From Tetmemena sp. SeJ-2015 (Eukaryota > Ciliophora > Spirotrichea > Sporadotrichida > Oxytrichidae), in NCBI GenBank assembly GCA_027382625.1, contig JAJKFJ010023760.1, positions 1-44,872 on the forward strand: DNA of 44,872 nucleotides. The letters run 5' to 3'. The notes beneath the pieces are model-generated. The model was not told the DNA's origin and did not search any database. It saw only the letters and a program-made list of their open reading frames with translations. How positions within the stretch are numbered: position 1 is the first letter of the stretch; each line of letters begins with the position of its first letter. Shown here one piece after another: positions 32,592 through 43,395 of this stretch. The position numbers were made by a program, and so were the translations under genes.

Positions 32592-33011
32592 TCATTATAC
32601 TCTTGATCCATTAAATAATTTTTGCTTTCTTAGTATGTTAAGTAGATTCTCTTTATTATATTATTTTAATCCTTCGCCACAATATGATTTTTTTACGTCT
32701 TTTAAAGATCTGATCTGGTCTCCTTCTTGAATAGCCTGGGATAAAGCTGCAATAATTGAATACGTATTCTCCTGGACATAATCTGCTTGATCTACTCCAA
32801 GTCTAGCATCTGCTAGGTCGCCAGCTTCTACATTCCTTGAATGATTTACATTTTAGTCAATTATGAGATCGGCAGGTCAAGAGATTAGATCATGCCTCTT
32901 GAGCTGCTGCTCCTCCCTCTCATCTGCAAGTACAGGCTCACGCTCTCCATTTTGCCTAATTGAAAACCTTGACATCTTGTCTGAAATTTGTGTAGCAGCC
33001 AAAGCTCTCAT
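32592..33011 (-). CDS. Unknown acidic protein, 139 aa
   Basis: ATG at 33011 (or ATG at 32975) to TGA at 32592-32594 is exactly 140 codons with one internal TGA as Trp (LIS-W-PAD). Sequence: SRFSIRQNGEREPVLADERE, then ARLGVDQADYVQENTYSIIA and ALSQAIQEGDQIRSLKDVKK, mostly helical and acidic with a basic end. The start lies about 40 bp from repeat R1 copy 33051. No family recognised. Confidence 0.65.
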
Positions 33012-33050
33012 CAGGAGTGAGGATCAGAACTCCATCGCTCCATTATAGCT

Positions 33051-33439
33051 GAGAATTTAATAAAAAAGAGAATTAAATTAGGTATTAAATTAAAATTGTA
33101 CAAATCAGTGGCAGTTGAAGTGTCTCCAATTGAAATAATTGTTACTCTATTCGTTTCAGCATCAATTACTAAGAACTTTTTATCCTTGCAACTTTTGTAT
33201 GGGAGCGCTCAATACAGAGTTATAAGCGACACAAGTTCAGATGAAAATGATGAGGATGATGTCGTAGCTGAGAGGTGTTGTTGCAATAAATAAAGAAGAA
33301 ACTCATATTATTTTTTGATAATCTATCGAACAAGCTGCAGATCAGGGGGTGAATCTGCGATTTCAACTGACACAAAGTTGCAACTATCCATTTATTATTT
33401 TAACCAATCACCGATTTTAATTAAAATTCCTACTATAAT
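33051..33439 (+). repeat. Full-length copy of dispersed repeat R1
   Basis: Runs from GAGAATTTAATAAAAAAGAG to AATTCCTACTATAAT. It aligns along its whole length with the inverted copy at 13611-14013: shared CCTTGCAACTTTTGT, GGGAGCGCTCAATACAGAGT, CTGCAGATCAGGGGTGAATC and AATCACCGATTTTAATT. On the minus strand the frame of the adjacent gene (33440-34345) runs on through it to a TGA at 33209. The repeat could therefore supply that gene's C-terminus or have been inserted in its 3' end. Confidence 0.85.
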
Positions 33440-34345
33440 GAAGATGCATTTAGTCAGACTTTGAGCTGTTTCGTTGATCGTACCAAGAACGTCATGAGTT
33501 TAATATACTCTTTTAAGAAGAGGCTCCTCTTTATCGATCGACTCTTGCTTATCGTTAAACTTTGATTGATCGAATAATATAGCTTTAATTTAAAAATCAA
33601 GGCCTCCTTGCTTGCATAATTCATAAATTGCCTTGAAAATATTTTGATTGAGACTCTCTGCGCAAGCTGATTTGATTTTTGGTAGTAATTCAATTAAAAT
33701 TTGGCTATTCTTCTGGATGAGCACTTGTAGTTAATTTAGTTCAAAGTCATATATTCTCTGATGAGGTGATTTCGGGCAAGGTGATAGCTCCTTTTTTGAC
33801 TGCTTAGGTGGCAGTTCTTGATTATGCTCAAGCCGAGTATCGTCCTCTTGGATTTGCTATAAAAATATGTTTTGTCAATATATATTGTTGTCGAAGGTAT
33901 CAGTATTCATTTGGATGGACTTCATAGATTTCTTTTAATTGACTGTGAATGCCACTGAAGAGTCTTATTAAGTATGAAGTTGCTTACGAAGAGAGTTAGA
34001 TGCTTGGAGCTCCTCTGTGGAAGGAACTACTCCAACTCAAGAACTTTTTCAAGGCTTGTGTAATGGCAATATCAGCTTAGCATGGTCAAAGCTAAGGATG
34101 CTCGCAGATACTTGCTCTTGCTTCCTAGCTTTGATTTTTAAAGTCTCGTAATCGAAAGCTACAAAAATCATGAGAAGTGCCAACTTCATCCATTGAGTGG
34201 CAGGTAATCTATCATAAACTAGCATTAGTTCGCTTGATAAGGCTGGCTCCCTATGTTATAATTCTTATTATTTTACTATATCTCCGCTAAATTTATAAGA
34301 CCCTTATTCTTGCTTAATAAGGAGTCATTCTTAATTATAGGTTAA
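33209..34345 (-). CDS. Unknown ~370-aa protein whose 3' end lies in repeat R1
   Basis: One minus-strand frame runs from about 34345 to TGA 33209-33211 with several internal TGAs as Trp. Sequence: SELMLVYDRLPATQWMKLAL, FVAFDYETLKIKARKQEQVS, VVPSTEELQASNSLRKQLHT, QRIYDFELNQLQVLIQKNSQ, SLNQNIFKAIYELCKQGGLD and DKEEPLLKRVYQTHDVLGTI. The last ~75 codons, from about 33439, fall inside R1 (MDSCNFVSVEIADSPPDLQL). Mostly helical; family unknown. No clear ATG at the 5' end, so the start is approximate. Confidence 0.55.
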
Positions 34346-34699
34346 ATATGAATGTATGATCATTTATTTTTTTAATAGAGAAATACATTTAGCGAATCTT
34401 TTTGAGAATTTAAAATATAGTCTAAATCGATTTCTCCCGACCGAGAGATTGAGCATTTAAAACTCGGAGGAGGCTTGAGTCTGATAAGTATACCTTCTTC
34501 TTCTTATAATTATTTTTTTATTTGAAGTGAGATAGATCCTCCTCATCAACATATCGAACATAACTCAGGACCACTGAGCAAAACAGGAAGCCTCGCACCA
34601 CAGGGAAAATTGAGGACTCAGCCAACATATCTAGATTTAAATTCTACTTTTACATAAGTGAACTTTTGTTTGCCCTAAAGTTATTTGGTTCTCCTTTAG

Positions 34700-35109
34700 T
34701 TGGGCCAAGTGCTTATTGAGGGCATATATAGATTTCTAAATCTCAACGAATTCTAACTGGGTCCATCCTCATGCATCATAACCGAAAGGTGCAAAAGAAA
34801 TTCTTATCGCAAAGCCTAGTGTTAAGTGTGTGGCCTACAATACACGATTGATCACGAAATTAGCCTGTTTTTATCTTAAAATTAGGTAACACCGTAGAGA
34901 TTTCTATCGTCTTCTCTACAATAAAAGCACAGCTCGCCCATCAATTATCCATGACCTTCACTGTTAGATGGCAACCTTACAAGCTTAGAATTAGAAAAGT
35001 AAAAGGGCTCATTGATTTTTAATTTCTGACTTCTCAAAATGAAGAAGAAGTCAATAATGCTTTATTATTAAAATAATTGCTCAGTCATAGAAAGAAGAAG
35101 ATATAATGA
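34700..35109 (+). CDS. Unknown protein, C-terminal part clear
   Basis: The frame ending at TGA 35107-35109 reads VFILKLGNTVEISIVFSTIK, AQLAHQLSMTFTVRWQPYKL and RIRKVKGLIDFQFLTSQNEE before a basic end. One internal TGA is Trp. The 5' boundary is unclear; a frame with CKRNSYRKAQCQVCGLQYTI overlaps the start and has a zinc-finger-like Cys pattern. It may be the first part of the region that continues at 35195. Confidence 0.5.
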
Positions 35110-35194
35110 AATTTAAATCGTCCAAACTCCTCACTAAAAATAGAGCTCTCTTAAACTTAATGCTGACTAATTAAAGCCTTCGCACCAAAAAAAA

Positions 35195-36360
35195 TAAATC
35201 ATATACTATGAAGACGACCTCAAGTTCAAGCATGTAAATCTTCCCTTTTAATAATGAAGAGATGGAGCTCTGACACTCACCCTTAAGGTTAAATGGGATT
35301 CTCTCTCTCTCATAAAAGAAATAACTTGAGAACTTGAGGGAAAGATAAATTATACTGAAATCTGTAAGCCAATCTTAAAATAATAAATAAATTAATTTTA
35401 TTTTAGATATAAAGAGACGCAAGGATTAGGCCCAGCTAAAGATTGATTTAGTACAGTCTATAGGATCTATTCGTATAAATAAGATATAAGGATGGACAAG
35501 CAACATTAGAATCTCAAATTATTTTATCAACAAGTAGATGTTTCAGCTCACAACGATTAGGATGGCTGAAGTTAAAATGATTTGTAGTTGCTCTTTCATT
35601 GCAACTCATGCGAACGACATACTGCAAGAGATAATCTCTTCCTCAAGAAATTTTGGAGTTCTGTACCCTCATTACTTGAAATTACTAACTTTAACAGTTC
35701 TCAGTGTCGTATTCCATCGACCCTTCCCCCTCTAACTTGAGATTCATTTACCTTTGACATGGTAGCAAGAGAAAGAGATTAACTGTGACGAAGTACGAAA
35801 GTCCAAAACAAAAAATATAATTACCTTTTTTTTGAGTGAGATGCTATGCTAAATTTAACGCTCCATCGATAGCACTTGCTAAATTCTATTCGTCAACGAA
35901 GTGATGTTCATTCTAGCTATCAGACAGAGATCAGTCTACAGTAAGAGAAACATAAATAATCAAGCATAAGATAACTCTAAGCAAAAGAAAGTTTGGCTGT
36001 CGTTTGTGGAATTTTCTACGGCAAAATGAATTGATATTGAAATCTTTTACATACATGACAAATTGATTCATATTGAAAAATTTCACGATTTCATTCTTGG
36101 CTTACATGATATCTTTAAAGATAGAAAATTATCTATAGTCCTTGACAATCTGAGAGTCCACACAGTAAAAGATAAAAACACTCTGCAAGGTCTCAATATA
36201 ATTTATTTTCATGCCCCCTACTCTCCTTAGTACAATCCAATAGATAATTTCTTCTCTTTGTTGAAGAATTAATACAAAAGTATAAAGTTTAAGGCGATCA
36301 CTTAAAAACTATAAGATAAACGCAACGAAACTATGAGAACAGTCATTAAATCTGAATGAC
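35195..36360 (+). pseudogene. Decayed IS630/Tc1-like transposase
   Basis: Coding-like text begins at 35200 (YEDDLKFKHVNLPFQQ, LTLTLKVKWDSLSLIKEIT, then IKRRKDQAQLKIDLVQSIGS after a possible intron near 35385-35406). The end is an unmistakable DDE core: SLAVVCGIFYGKM, then after a one-base shift near 36025 IFYIHDKLIHIEKFHDFIL, KLSIVLDNLRVHTVKD and IIYFHAPYSPQYNPIDNFFS, with a stop at TGA 36358-36360. The Asp pair is 32 residues apart. TAG encodes the Gln of SPQYNP, the best single proof of the Gln reading. The frame break and unclear middle mark it as degenerate. It differs from the 24.5-kb transposase. Confidence 0.75.
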
Positions 36361-36908
36361 GGTAAGATCCTCAGATAGGAATGTTTGAATAAGTTAATTA
36401 AGTTAAAAGTAATCTTAAGTTATATTCATTCAACGGTCAAATCTTATCTTGAGAGACTTTAAGTTAACCCTGTTAGCTTTTATTCATAGGACTCCTCTAT
36501 AAGTTATGTAATCGATAATCTCACTTTTGTTTTATTACAAGAGAATCTTCTTGTGCCTTATTATGCGCGCTTGACTTATTTCTGAAGCTCCGTATGAAGA
36601 ATCTAATTAGCATCATTGAGTTCCCCTTCGCCTTAGACTTCAACTTTAAAGTGTGATAATTATGAAATGAATCTGTTAATGAGTGATAACTAGAGCTAAA
36701 CCAAAAAATAATATAAAAATATGATGATAATCTTCAAGATTTACATACCTATTATTATTTTAGATGCTTGCACTGAATAAGGTTAGTGGAGAAAGATAAG
36801 CTTAAAAATTCTTCACTCTGTCATTATTAATTTATTTTTTAGAAATGAATTTATTTAAATTTTCTACCTAAGTAAAGTTTGTTTAAAGCTCTAAATAAAC
36901 ATAAAAAT
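36361..36908. other. Gene-free stretch
   Basis: AT-rich sequence between the decayed transposase and a minus-strand gene end. No convincing frame or repeat was seen. Confidence 0.4.
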
Positions 36909-37386
36909 TCAATTTTGATTGTTTATTGATCTTCTTATCGTTGATTATCTATAATTGAAGAAGAATAATACTAGAGACGAAGGGATGGCTTGGGAGTTGC
37001 CACTCTTCTGAGAGGATATAAAAATCACTCTTCTTAGCACATCCAAGGCTGTATTACTTTTGTCTTAAATGGTCTTAACAATATTTGCGAGGTAGTCTGA
37101 CTGGAGGGTGCTGAAGACGTTGAAGTAGTATTCCCTATCGATTGTTTTCTACTTCTCATCCATATCTGGTAGGAATCTCAGTAGATCCGAATCGTCTATA
37201 ATTACCAAGAACACCAGTCGGCTGAGAGTTCACCATTTTAGAGGTATTAGTCAACTTGAACCCCGACATCTTCAAGAGTCGTTTATCTCCTTTGATATCT
37301 GCTTGAAGTAGTCTCCTTTCACACCTGCGATATATGGAATATAGTTCAATAGTAAAAATTAATGTCTTAAAACTAATATATAACAT
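36909..37386 (-). CDS. Unknown protein, ~150 aa, with very short intron-like segment
   Basis: From ATG at 37386 the frame reads FKTLIFTIELYSIYRR, then RRLLQADIKGDKRLLKMSGF and KLTNTSKMVNSQPTG. Downstream the good frame is shifted: DDSDLLRFLPDMDEKQKTID, REYYFNVFSTLQSDYLANIV and DVLRRVIFISSQKSG, to TGA 36909-36911. Removing a GT...AG segment of 10 nt (37196-37205) or 19 nt (37196-37214) joins the two exactly in phase; with the 10-nt removal the ORF is 156 codons. Nineteen nt is more plausible given the 17-nt intron at 26827. Function unknown. Confidence 0.55.
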
Positions 37387-38342
37387 ACTTTTTTTCGGTA
37401 AAGTATGCGTAGAGATCGTTCTTGGACCTGCAGCATCCAGAGAGATCTTAGGTAACTACTCTAATTCAGCTCTTTTCAACCACGTCCTCATGCGACCGCT
37501 AAAACTCAGTCCATCTCCTTTCTAGGATTCCATATTATAAATCTGATTATATTTAAATAATTTAGAAATTTAAACCTATTTCGACTTTTAAAAATAGTGT
37601 CGAATTGTTTCTCTTATCAAATAAAGTCTTAAACAGAACAGACCCAATTTAAAGACTCTATTACTTAGGTTTTATTACTCTTTAATAGATTGTTAAATTA
37701 AATTATCCTTTTCAAAGTTATAACAAAATCTAAAACATCCAATTCATACTCTATTGAATGAAAAAATCCATCTGCTCCAATAAAATTAAAAAATAACCAT
37801 GAGAGCTAGCATTTATAATAAAAATGCTAGCTTTTATTCATGGATTAATGTAAAAACACCCACTCAAAAATAAAAATAAGGGTAAGCATTGAGGTAAATA
37901 CTGATCTCTTAATTACGAATTAAAATTTGGATGCAACAAAAACAACTGTTTTTAAGGAAGATACTAACAATAGACATGAAAGTTTTTTAGAAGCAAGGGG
38001 GAAGAGATGTGAATGCTTTATCCTTTTAAAAAATTGAATTAAATTTATCATTCTCAACTTTTAGAAAAAATATTCAGAATGTTTAAGTTTATCTTTAGAA
38101 TGATATTGTTATATTAAGCTAATAAAATTGATATTGCAAAATTTTTTATTAAATTAAATATTAACAATGAGACATTAGAAATTGTTGATTGTTAGTCTGT
38201 TGGAGTAGGCTAATTTAAGTGATTGTTTCTTTAAAAAGTAGATTATATCAGGAGTAATTTATTTATCAATAATAAATAAATTATTTTAAGCTTATTATAA
38301 TAAACATTCTTGAAAAAACAATGCTCCTATTACCTGATCTTT
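37387..38342. other. Gene-free AT-rich stretch
   Basis: Nearly 1 kb of AT-rich DNA. A short inverted repeat GAGAGCTAGCATTTATAATAAAAATGCTAGC-type hairpin is visible near 37802-37837. No gene was recognised. Confidence 0.5.
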
Positions 38343-38687
38343 ATGGTTGAAGAAGAAAGTTCTCTTCAGATTGATTAGGCGAAATGTGAAATTAAGAGCG
38401 TTGAAGGAGGTGAAATGATTATTAGAGTAAAAGTGCTCGTAAAAAATAGAAATGGTAACAGAGAGAAAATATCTGAATCGATAGATGTAATAAAAGGGAT
38501 ATGTATGTAGATTCCGATTGGAGAGAAGTTGGGGTTGAGTTCTATTTCTATTTATAACTCTGGGTATAAATAAGACATGGGACAACACTGATTGGCAATA
38601 ATTAATATTTAAATCAGATGGAAAAGATAAATTTAGTGGCACATCATTAAATTGGCGTTGATGCTTTTGGACTTGTTTTTTTTATGA
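38343..38687 (+). CDS. Unknown small protein (82 or 114 aa)
   Basis: ATG at 38343 begins MVEEESSLQIDQAKCEIKSV, then GEMIIRVKVLVKNRNGNREK and PIGEKLGLSSISIYNSGYKQ. An in-frame TGA occurs at 38589-38591 and another at 38685-38687. The first would give 82 aa; read as Trp it gives 114 aa with a hydrophobic tail. The composition change after the first TGA favours it as the true stop, but I cannot be sure. A minus-strand frame over the same DNA is free of standard stops, but I judged it a shadow. Confidence 0.55.
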
Positions 38688-38814
38688 GAACTGAAAACTT
38701 TTTGCCTTTTATTTTTATTTAGAGTTTTGTACTTATTTAATCACAGTCAGATTAATGATGATACTATATTGATAGAAAACTAACTATCTATTAAATATCA
38801 GCAGATATTAAATA

Positions 38815-41393
38815 ATGAAAAAGCAAAGGAACGATATCTTCGACAGTGTTAGCATTCGATAAGAAAATGGGTTGAGCAGCGAGAAAGATGCAAAGAAAAA
38901 AACTTAGTAAGCAATTTACATCCAAGCAATTAAAAACTCACTTACTTAGAATAAAAGTATGCATCACATAAATTTGTTAATAATATTTAGAGACTAAAGT
39001 GGTCAATGTGCTGGCGATGATGAAGAAGCAACATCTGTCCTCCACAAAATACTAAGGGATTCAAGCTCACCATGAATGACTTTTAAAATCGCATTTCTCT
39101 TAAAAGCCACTTCTCTCTCAATATGACTTTTAAGAGATTAGAAAAGACATCAAAGTCAAAAGGTGAAAGCTAAATATAAAAGCTCATTCCATCATTTTAA
39201 TGCAAGAGAACGAAGATGAGCTTATCAATTATATCTCAAATTTTGATATAAAGTCATAGTAAGAGCATGGTAAAAAGATAAACTAGATAAGTCAACTCTT
39301 GACGCTCTCTCTATTCAAAACCTTGAAATGTAACTCTATTAAATCAAAGTCTCTAAAATTATTTTGGAAACTACAGAAATCTAGAGTTGAATCATAAGTT
39401 TAATGTCCAAAAATAAATCATTGAAAATTTTATCGAGAACCCTCAACACATACTCCAATGCGAAGAATATAAAATCAGCTTAGAGTAAGTAAATATGGAT
39501 AAGCTATTCAAGAATAGAGAGTTAGGCACATTAAGTTAGAACGGAAAAAGCGGAACTTTATTAAAGACTCAATATTCATTTCCGAAAGTCGAAGACCATG
39601 ATAAATTTTGCATATGAAGTATAATCAATATACTATACCCTCTATTCATTTATGAACTCAATCAGCAAAAATGTAAAGATAGATGATGCACAATCTTAGA
39701 TATTTTGATAAAAGATACTCGCCCTTAACGGGTACTTGCAAGATAATGATATTCCGTACATTCCACAAATAATATTCATTGAGCGTCAACTTCGTATGCT
39801 TAGAGATGACAAGCAACTTAAACTGCACTTTACTTCTATAGAGTAATACATAAAAGAGCTTGGCTTTAATACGATTGAGTCTGAGTTGATTACAAAGAAC
39901 CATCATATTTTTTTCTGGTTTGGATTCTTCAAGAAACTTATGGATTGCTCTCAGAAATCTAAGAAGGTCCTTATTGAAATCGTTTCAAAAGTCTAAGTGC
40001 TTTCAGATTCTTATGTTATTTACAATGAGCTACTTGGGCTGCTGAGTTTATGAGAATTACTATTCTTTCTCATTAACAAGAATAATAAAATAAATCTCTT
40101 ACTCAAGCAAAAGTTTTCTCATCCTTCAAATCAATTAAGGATTTTCTCAAAATAAGATATTGCAACTGTTATAGAACTTAACGAACAAATCTGGATAAGG
40201 GGAATTACGAAGCGAAAAAACTATAGAGAGCTCATCAAAAAAGTTGGAAGAATGCTAAAATAGGAAAGGAAACAAAATCATATTTCAAGTTTAAATAAGA
40301 CTTTGAAAATGAAGGGATGTGAAAATAAAATAATTGATTCAAATATCTGAGAAAGTTTAAAAAGTTAGTAATTAGTCCTAGAGCATATTAATATCAAGCA
40401 AATATTGTGTCATCTTCCTGCAAAATCTGATAAAACCTTGATCATGATAGCTGAGCATTTTAAGCAGATAAGTATGAAAGTCCTCATCTCAGTGTTTGGA
40501 GATAACTACTTCATTAGGAATAAATTTAAATATAAACAATAGAAAATTTTTATGGATTCTTCGTGAAATTGTAATAGTCATCGAGCATGATTATTTAATC
40601 ACAACATACCCTTCAAAGTCATTTAAGGAGACTTGACTCTCACTCAATCATATCTATTTAGTTCAACTTGCGATCCTGGAACTTAGAAAATCATTAAAAA
40701 AAAACTCTTTAATTAACAAAAATTCTCTGAAGAATTTGCATCAAGAAGTCAGTATGACTTTGAAGGAGTCATCGATATATTCAAAATGCATTCACAGCGA
40801 GTCGACAATACTGTCATTCAGATCGAAATGTATGCCATTCATACTTCACTTAGCACACGCGTGGCAAGTATGAAAAAATATTTAAGTGACTAACTTCATG
40901 AGGGGAGCTACAATTTAAAACCTATATGAGATTTAGCATTGGTAATCGGGAGTACTGATGCTCAGCCAAGCTGAATGACTGGGTAACAATACGAGACACA
41001 CAAGATGACAAGGTGATAAAATCGTGCAACGTAATTCAGTACAAGCAGATGAGAGGCAGGAGCTCTTGGAAAAGAGTCATCCTCCAAACAGTGAGCATGG
41101 CGGGGAGAAACTAGTCGAAGAGCTAAATCATCAATGCATGAAGAAGCGAAGAGAAAATACTCGAAGTTACTTACAAGAGGAGATAAAAAAAAGATACTCA
41201 TCGAGGCACTCTAGCAAATCGATTGAAAAATAAATTAAATAAGATCACTACAGCCCTTGAAGAAAATGCTTAGCTTAAATGATATAACTTTTCTAAGGTA
41301 TCCTTTCCCATCTTGGTTCAATCATTAGAAGGTAAAGCTGAATAAGAAATTAGTTATAAAATAAAATGTATTTCACTATTATTATGGTTTTGA
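38815..41393 (+). CDS. Large unknown protein, ~850 codons, with at least three one-base frame breaks
   Basis: Starts MKKQRNDIFDSVSIRQENG at 38815. Coding text then continues across frame changes near 39385, 39735 and 40965. Segments: RRWAYQLYLKFWYKVIVRAW; QCEEYKISLEQVNMDKLF; SIINILYPLFIYELNQQKCK; GYLQDNDIPYIPQIIFIERQ; FTSIEQYIKELGFNTIESEL; SDSYVIYNELLGLLSLW; IKQILCHLPAKSDKTLIMIA; SQYDFEGVIDIFKMHSQRVD; DWVTIRDTQDDKVIKSCNVI; NKITTALEENAQLKW. Around ten TGAs read as Trp. It appears helical and may be a scaffold or channel-associated protein, but I do not recognise it. The single-base breaks suggest decay, tiny introns or sequencing indels. Its 3' end meets an inverted-repeat element. Confidence 0.6.
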
Positions 41394-42083
41394 GATGATT
41401 TTGAAATTAGGGAATAAATAAAAATTCGTAGGAGAGCGTTATTTACCCACAGTCTGTTTTTAGTAAATGTGAGTTGTAATTTAGAGTGTGAATATATAAC
41501 TGATTATGTTTAAAAATTAAAGTCCTGACTATCTGACCACTGGTATGATTGAACAGAGATATCCGGATTAATTAAATTGAATCCTGGCCATCTGGACGAT
41601 GGGTCTGTGTGAGCCGGTATCTAATGTGAGGACCGTAAGTGAGATGAGAGGGATAGTGTTGAGGAAGAGCAGTAGTAATGGTAGGGGTACTACGGTGATT
41701 GTGAGGGTGCGGTATGGGGAGGTAACTTGCTGAGCTCGAATCCTCTCCTTGGTGGGTAAATCCCGACTGGCCATGAGGGCACTACTGGACTCAGACATCA
41801 GAGACCTCGCAGACACAGACTATCGACACCTGCTTTCGATGTCTATGAAGGATACTGGAAGAATGACAAAGCTAATGGCTACGGTGTTTAAGTGAGACTT
41901 GGCTTCTCTGACCGACTCTGTGTTTTCTTACTTATGGTCAGATAATCAGGACTTTAATTTTTAAACATAATCAGTTATACATTCTCACTCTAAATTACAA
42001 CTCACATTTACTAAAAACAGACTGTGGTTAATTTAAGCTCTCCAACGAATTATTTATTTATTCACTAATTTCAAAATCATCTC
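41392..42083. mobile_element. Non-autonomous element with ~150-bp terminal inverted repeats
   Basis: Left arm 41392-41538 and right arm 41936-42083 are inverted copies. They share GAGATGATTTTGAAATTAG, CACAGTCTGTTTTTAGTAAA, TGTGAGTTGTAATTTAGAGT, AACTGATTATGTTTAAAAAT and TAAAGTCCTGA, with a few mismatches and small indels. The ~400-bp interior is much richer in G+C than the arms or flanks and contains a MORN-repeat fragment. No transposase is inside. The arrangement resembles a Pack-type element that has picked up host coding DNA. Target-site duplications were not identified. Confidence 0.75.
41844..41887 (+). pseudogene. MORN-repeat fragment inside the TIR element
   Basis: Reads YEGYWKNDKANGYGVF, a canonical MORN repeat (YxGxWxNxKxxGxGxF), normally found in tandem in membrane- and cytoskeleton-associated proteins and very common in ciliates. 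Only one repeat is seen and flanking frames do not extend it convincingly, so it is a captured fragment rather than a gene. Confidence 0.6.
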
Positions 42084-42179
42084 TAAATCCTTAATAATTA
42101 CAAAAAGAAATTTACTAATTCTATTTGAGCCCTTGTTTTGTGATTGATAATATATAAACACATTAATTTTTTGTTATTT

Positions 42180-43395
42180 CTTTGTTTAAATGCCTAATAC
42201 AACAACGACATCAAAAACTACAATTAAAATTACAAACTCTATTTCTAAAACTTGAAGGTGGCAGCCGAGGAGGCAATCGTTTCGGAAAAGTAAGGCATCC
42301 TTCCCTATCAATAGAGACTCATTTTCGCTTCAAAGCTCAAATTATGCTTACATTTGCTTACTTGTGCACAAAATCATTAACAAGATCTTCTTCTTGAACC
42401 AGATTACTCTGCAACAACCACATACTGAATGTGTCTACCCTTACCATCAATAGACAACTGATTAAATCGTAGTCAATTTAATTTAAAGTCAAAAAGGTAT
42501 TATGCTCTTCATTATCAAGATACTGATCTGAGAAGAGAGAGCTGTCTAACTCTTTAAATTTAAAATAATAATGTTGTAAACTATCTATAATTTAATTTAT
42601 AGCACTTTGCTAAACTGCTCTATCTAGATTTGCTTTGCATTATCCTCGATCATGCATTCATATTCAACCTAAAAAAGGATAGCAAGCAAGCTTAATTAAA
42701 ATCACTGATGAAATTAAACGATACCAAAGCAAACAATATTAACTCTGCTATGAGGCTAAATTTCCTTTTCTCATATTATGGGAAGCTATGATAATCAACT
42801 AGTTTTATCGTCGTAGTAGTTAATCTCTTCACTATTTACCTTCAGCATATCTTTTGTGATATTTAAAAGTACCATTAATTCATGCAATCTGATTTAATGA
42901 TATTTTTAGGCACTTCGGCTTCTCAAAATCTCCCAAATCAATAAAGATATCTTCTGGTATCAAAAACTTCCAGGGCTCACAATTACATCTGCAACTGAAC
43001 TCAAGGTGGGAACTGTACTTAATGATTTTGACATACCAAGATGAAGTCGGAGTGGAAAAGAACAAAGGCAAAGAATAAAGATTTTTTATAAACTTATCAG
43101 AGCTAATCACTATGAGAAAAAAGAATTTAAGATTGGCATCTGAACTTGCTACGATAATCCTTGTCCTCCTAGGAATCAGCCCAAACAAAAAAGGCTAAAA
43201 TATATCTCTAAGCTTTTCGGAAGTCAAGGATGTGACCTCTGCACAAGTCTTTCGGGAACCATGAGGAAAAGTATTATTATTGGCTAAGTCTTTATTGTTT
43301 CTCAGAGTTTATCTTAAATTTAAATCACTAGCTATTTAACCTAATTCTCTTTATTTCTATTACCAGCGCAAGCTACCTAAACTTAGAGCAAATGA
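42180..43395 (+). pseudogene. Paralogue of the 14.3-16.2-kb gene, frame-interrupted
   Basis: The start (YNNDIKNYNQNYKLYFQNLK, VAAEEAIVSEKQGILPYQQ, LIFASKLK) aligns with LNDNIHNYLINDNKLNFQNF, VA...KEANLQDKKVVPLDYN and LIFASKNR of the 14.9-kb locus. The middle (42450-42890) is weak. The end gives TITSATELKVGTVLNDFDIP and IKIFYKLIRANHYEKKEFKI, with Cys-rich TCYDNPCPPRNQPKQK and SKLFGSQGCDLCTSLSG, in another frame. A possible intron ends at TATTTTTAG near 42910. Either a diverged multi-exon paralogue or a decayed copy. The Cys clusters could bind zinc. Confidence 0.5.

Noticed and set aside
38295..38642. 115-codon minus-strand frame free of standard stops
   Set aside because: The plus strand over the same DNA has a better frame starting at ATG 38343 with acidic and helical protein composition; the minus frame is Phe/Asn/Ile-rich shadow text.
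41568..41816. 82-codon minus-strand frame in the GC-rich interior of the TIR element
   Set aside because: The recognisable MORN repeat is on the plus strand; the minus frame has no family support.
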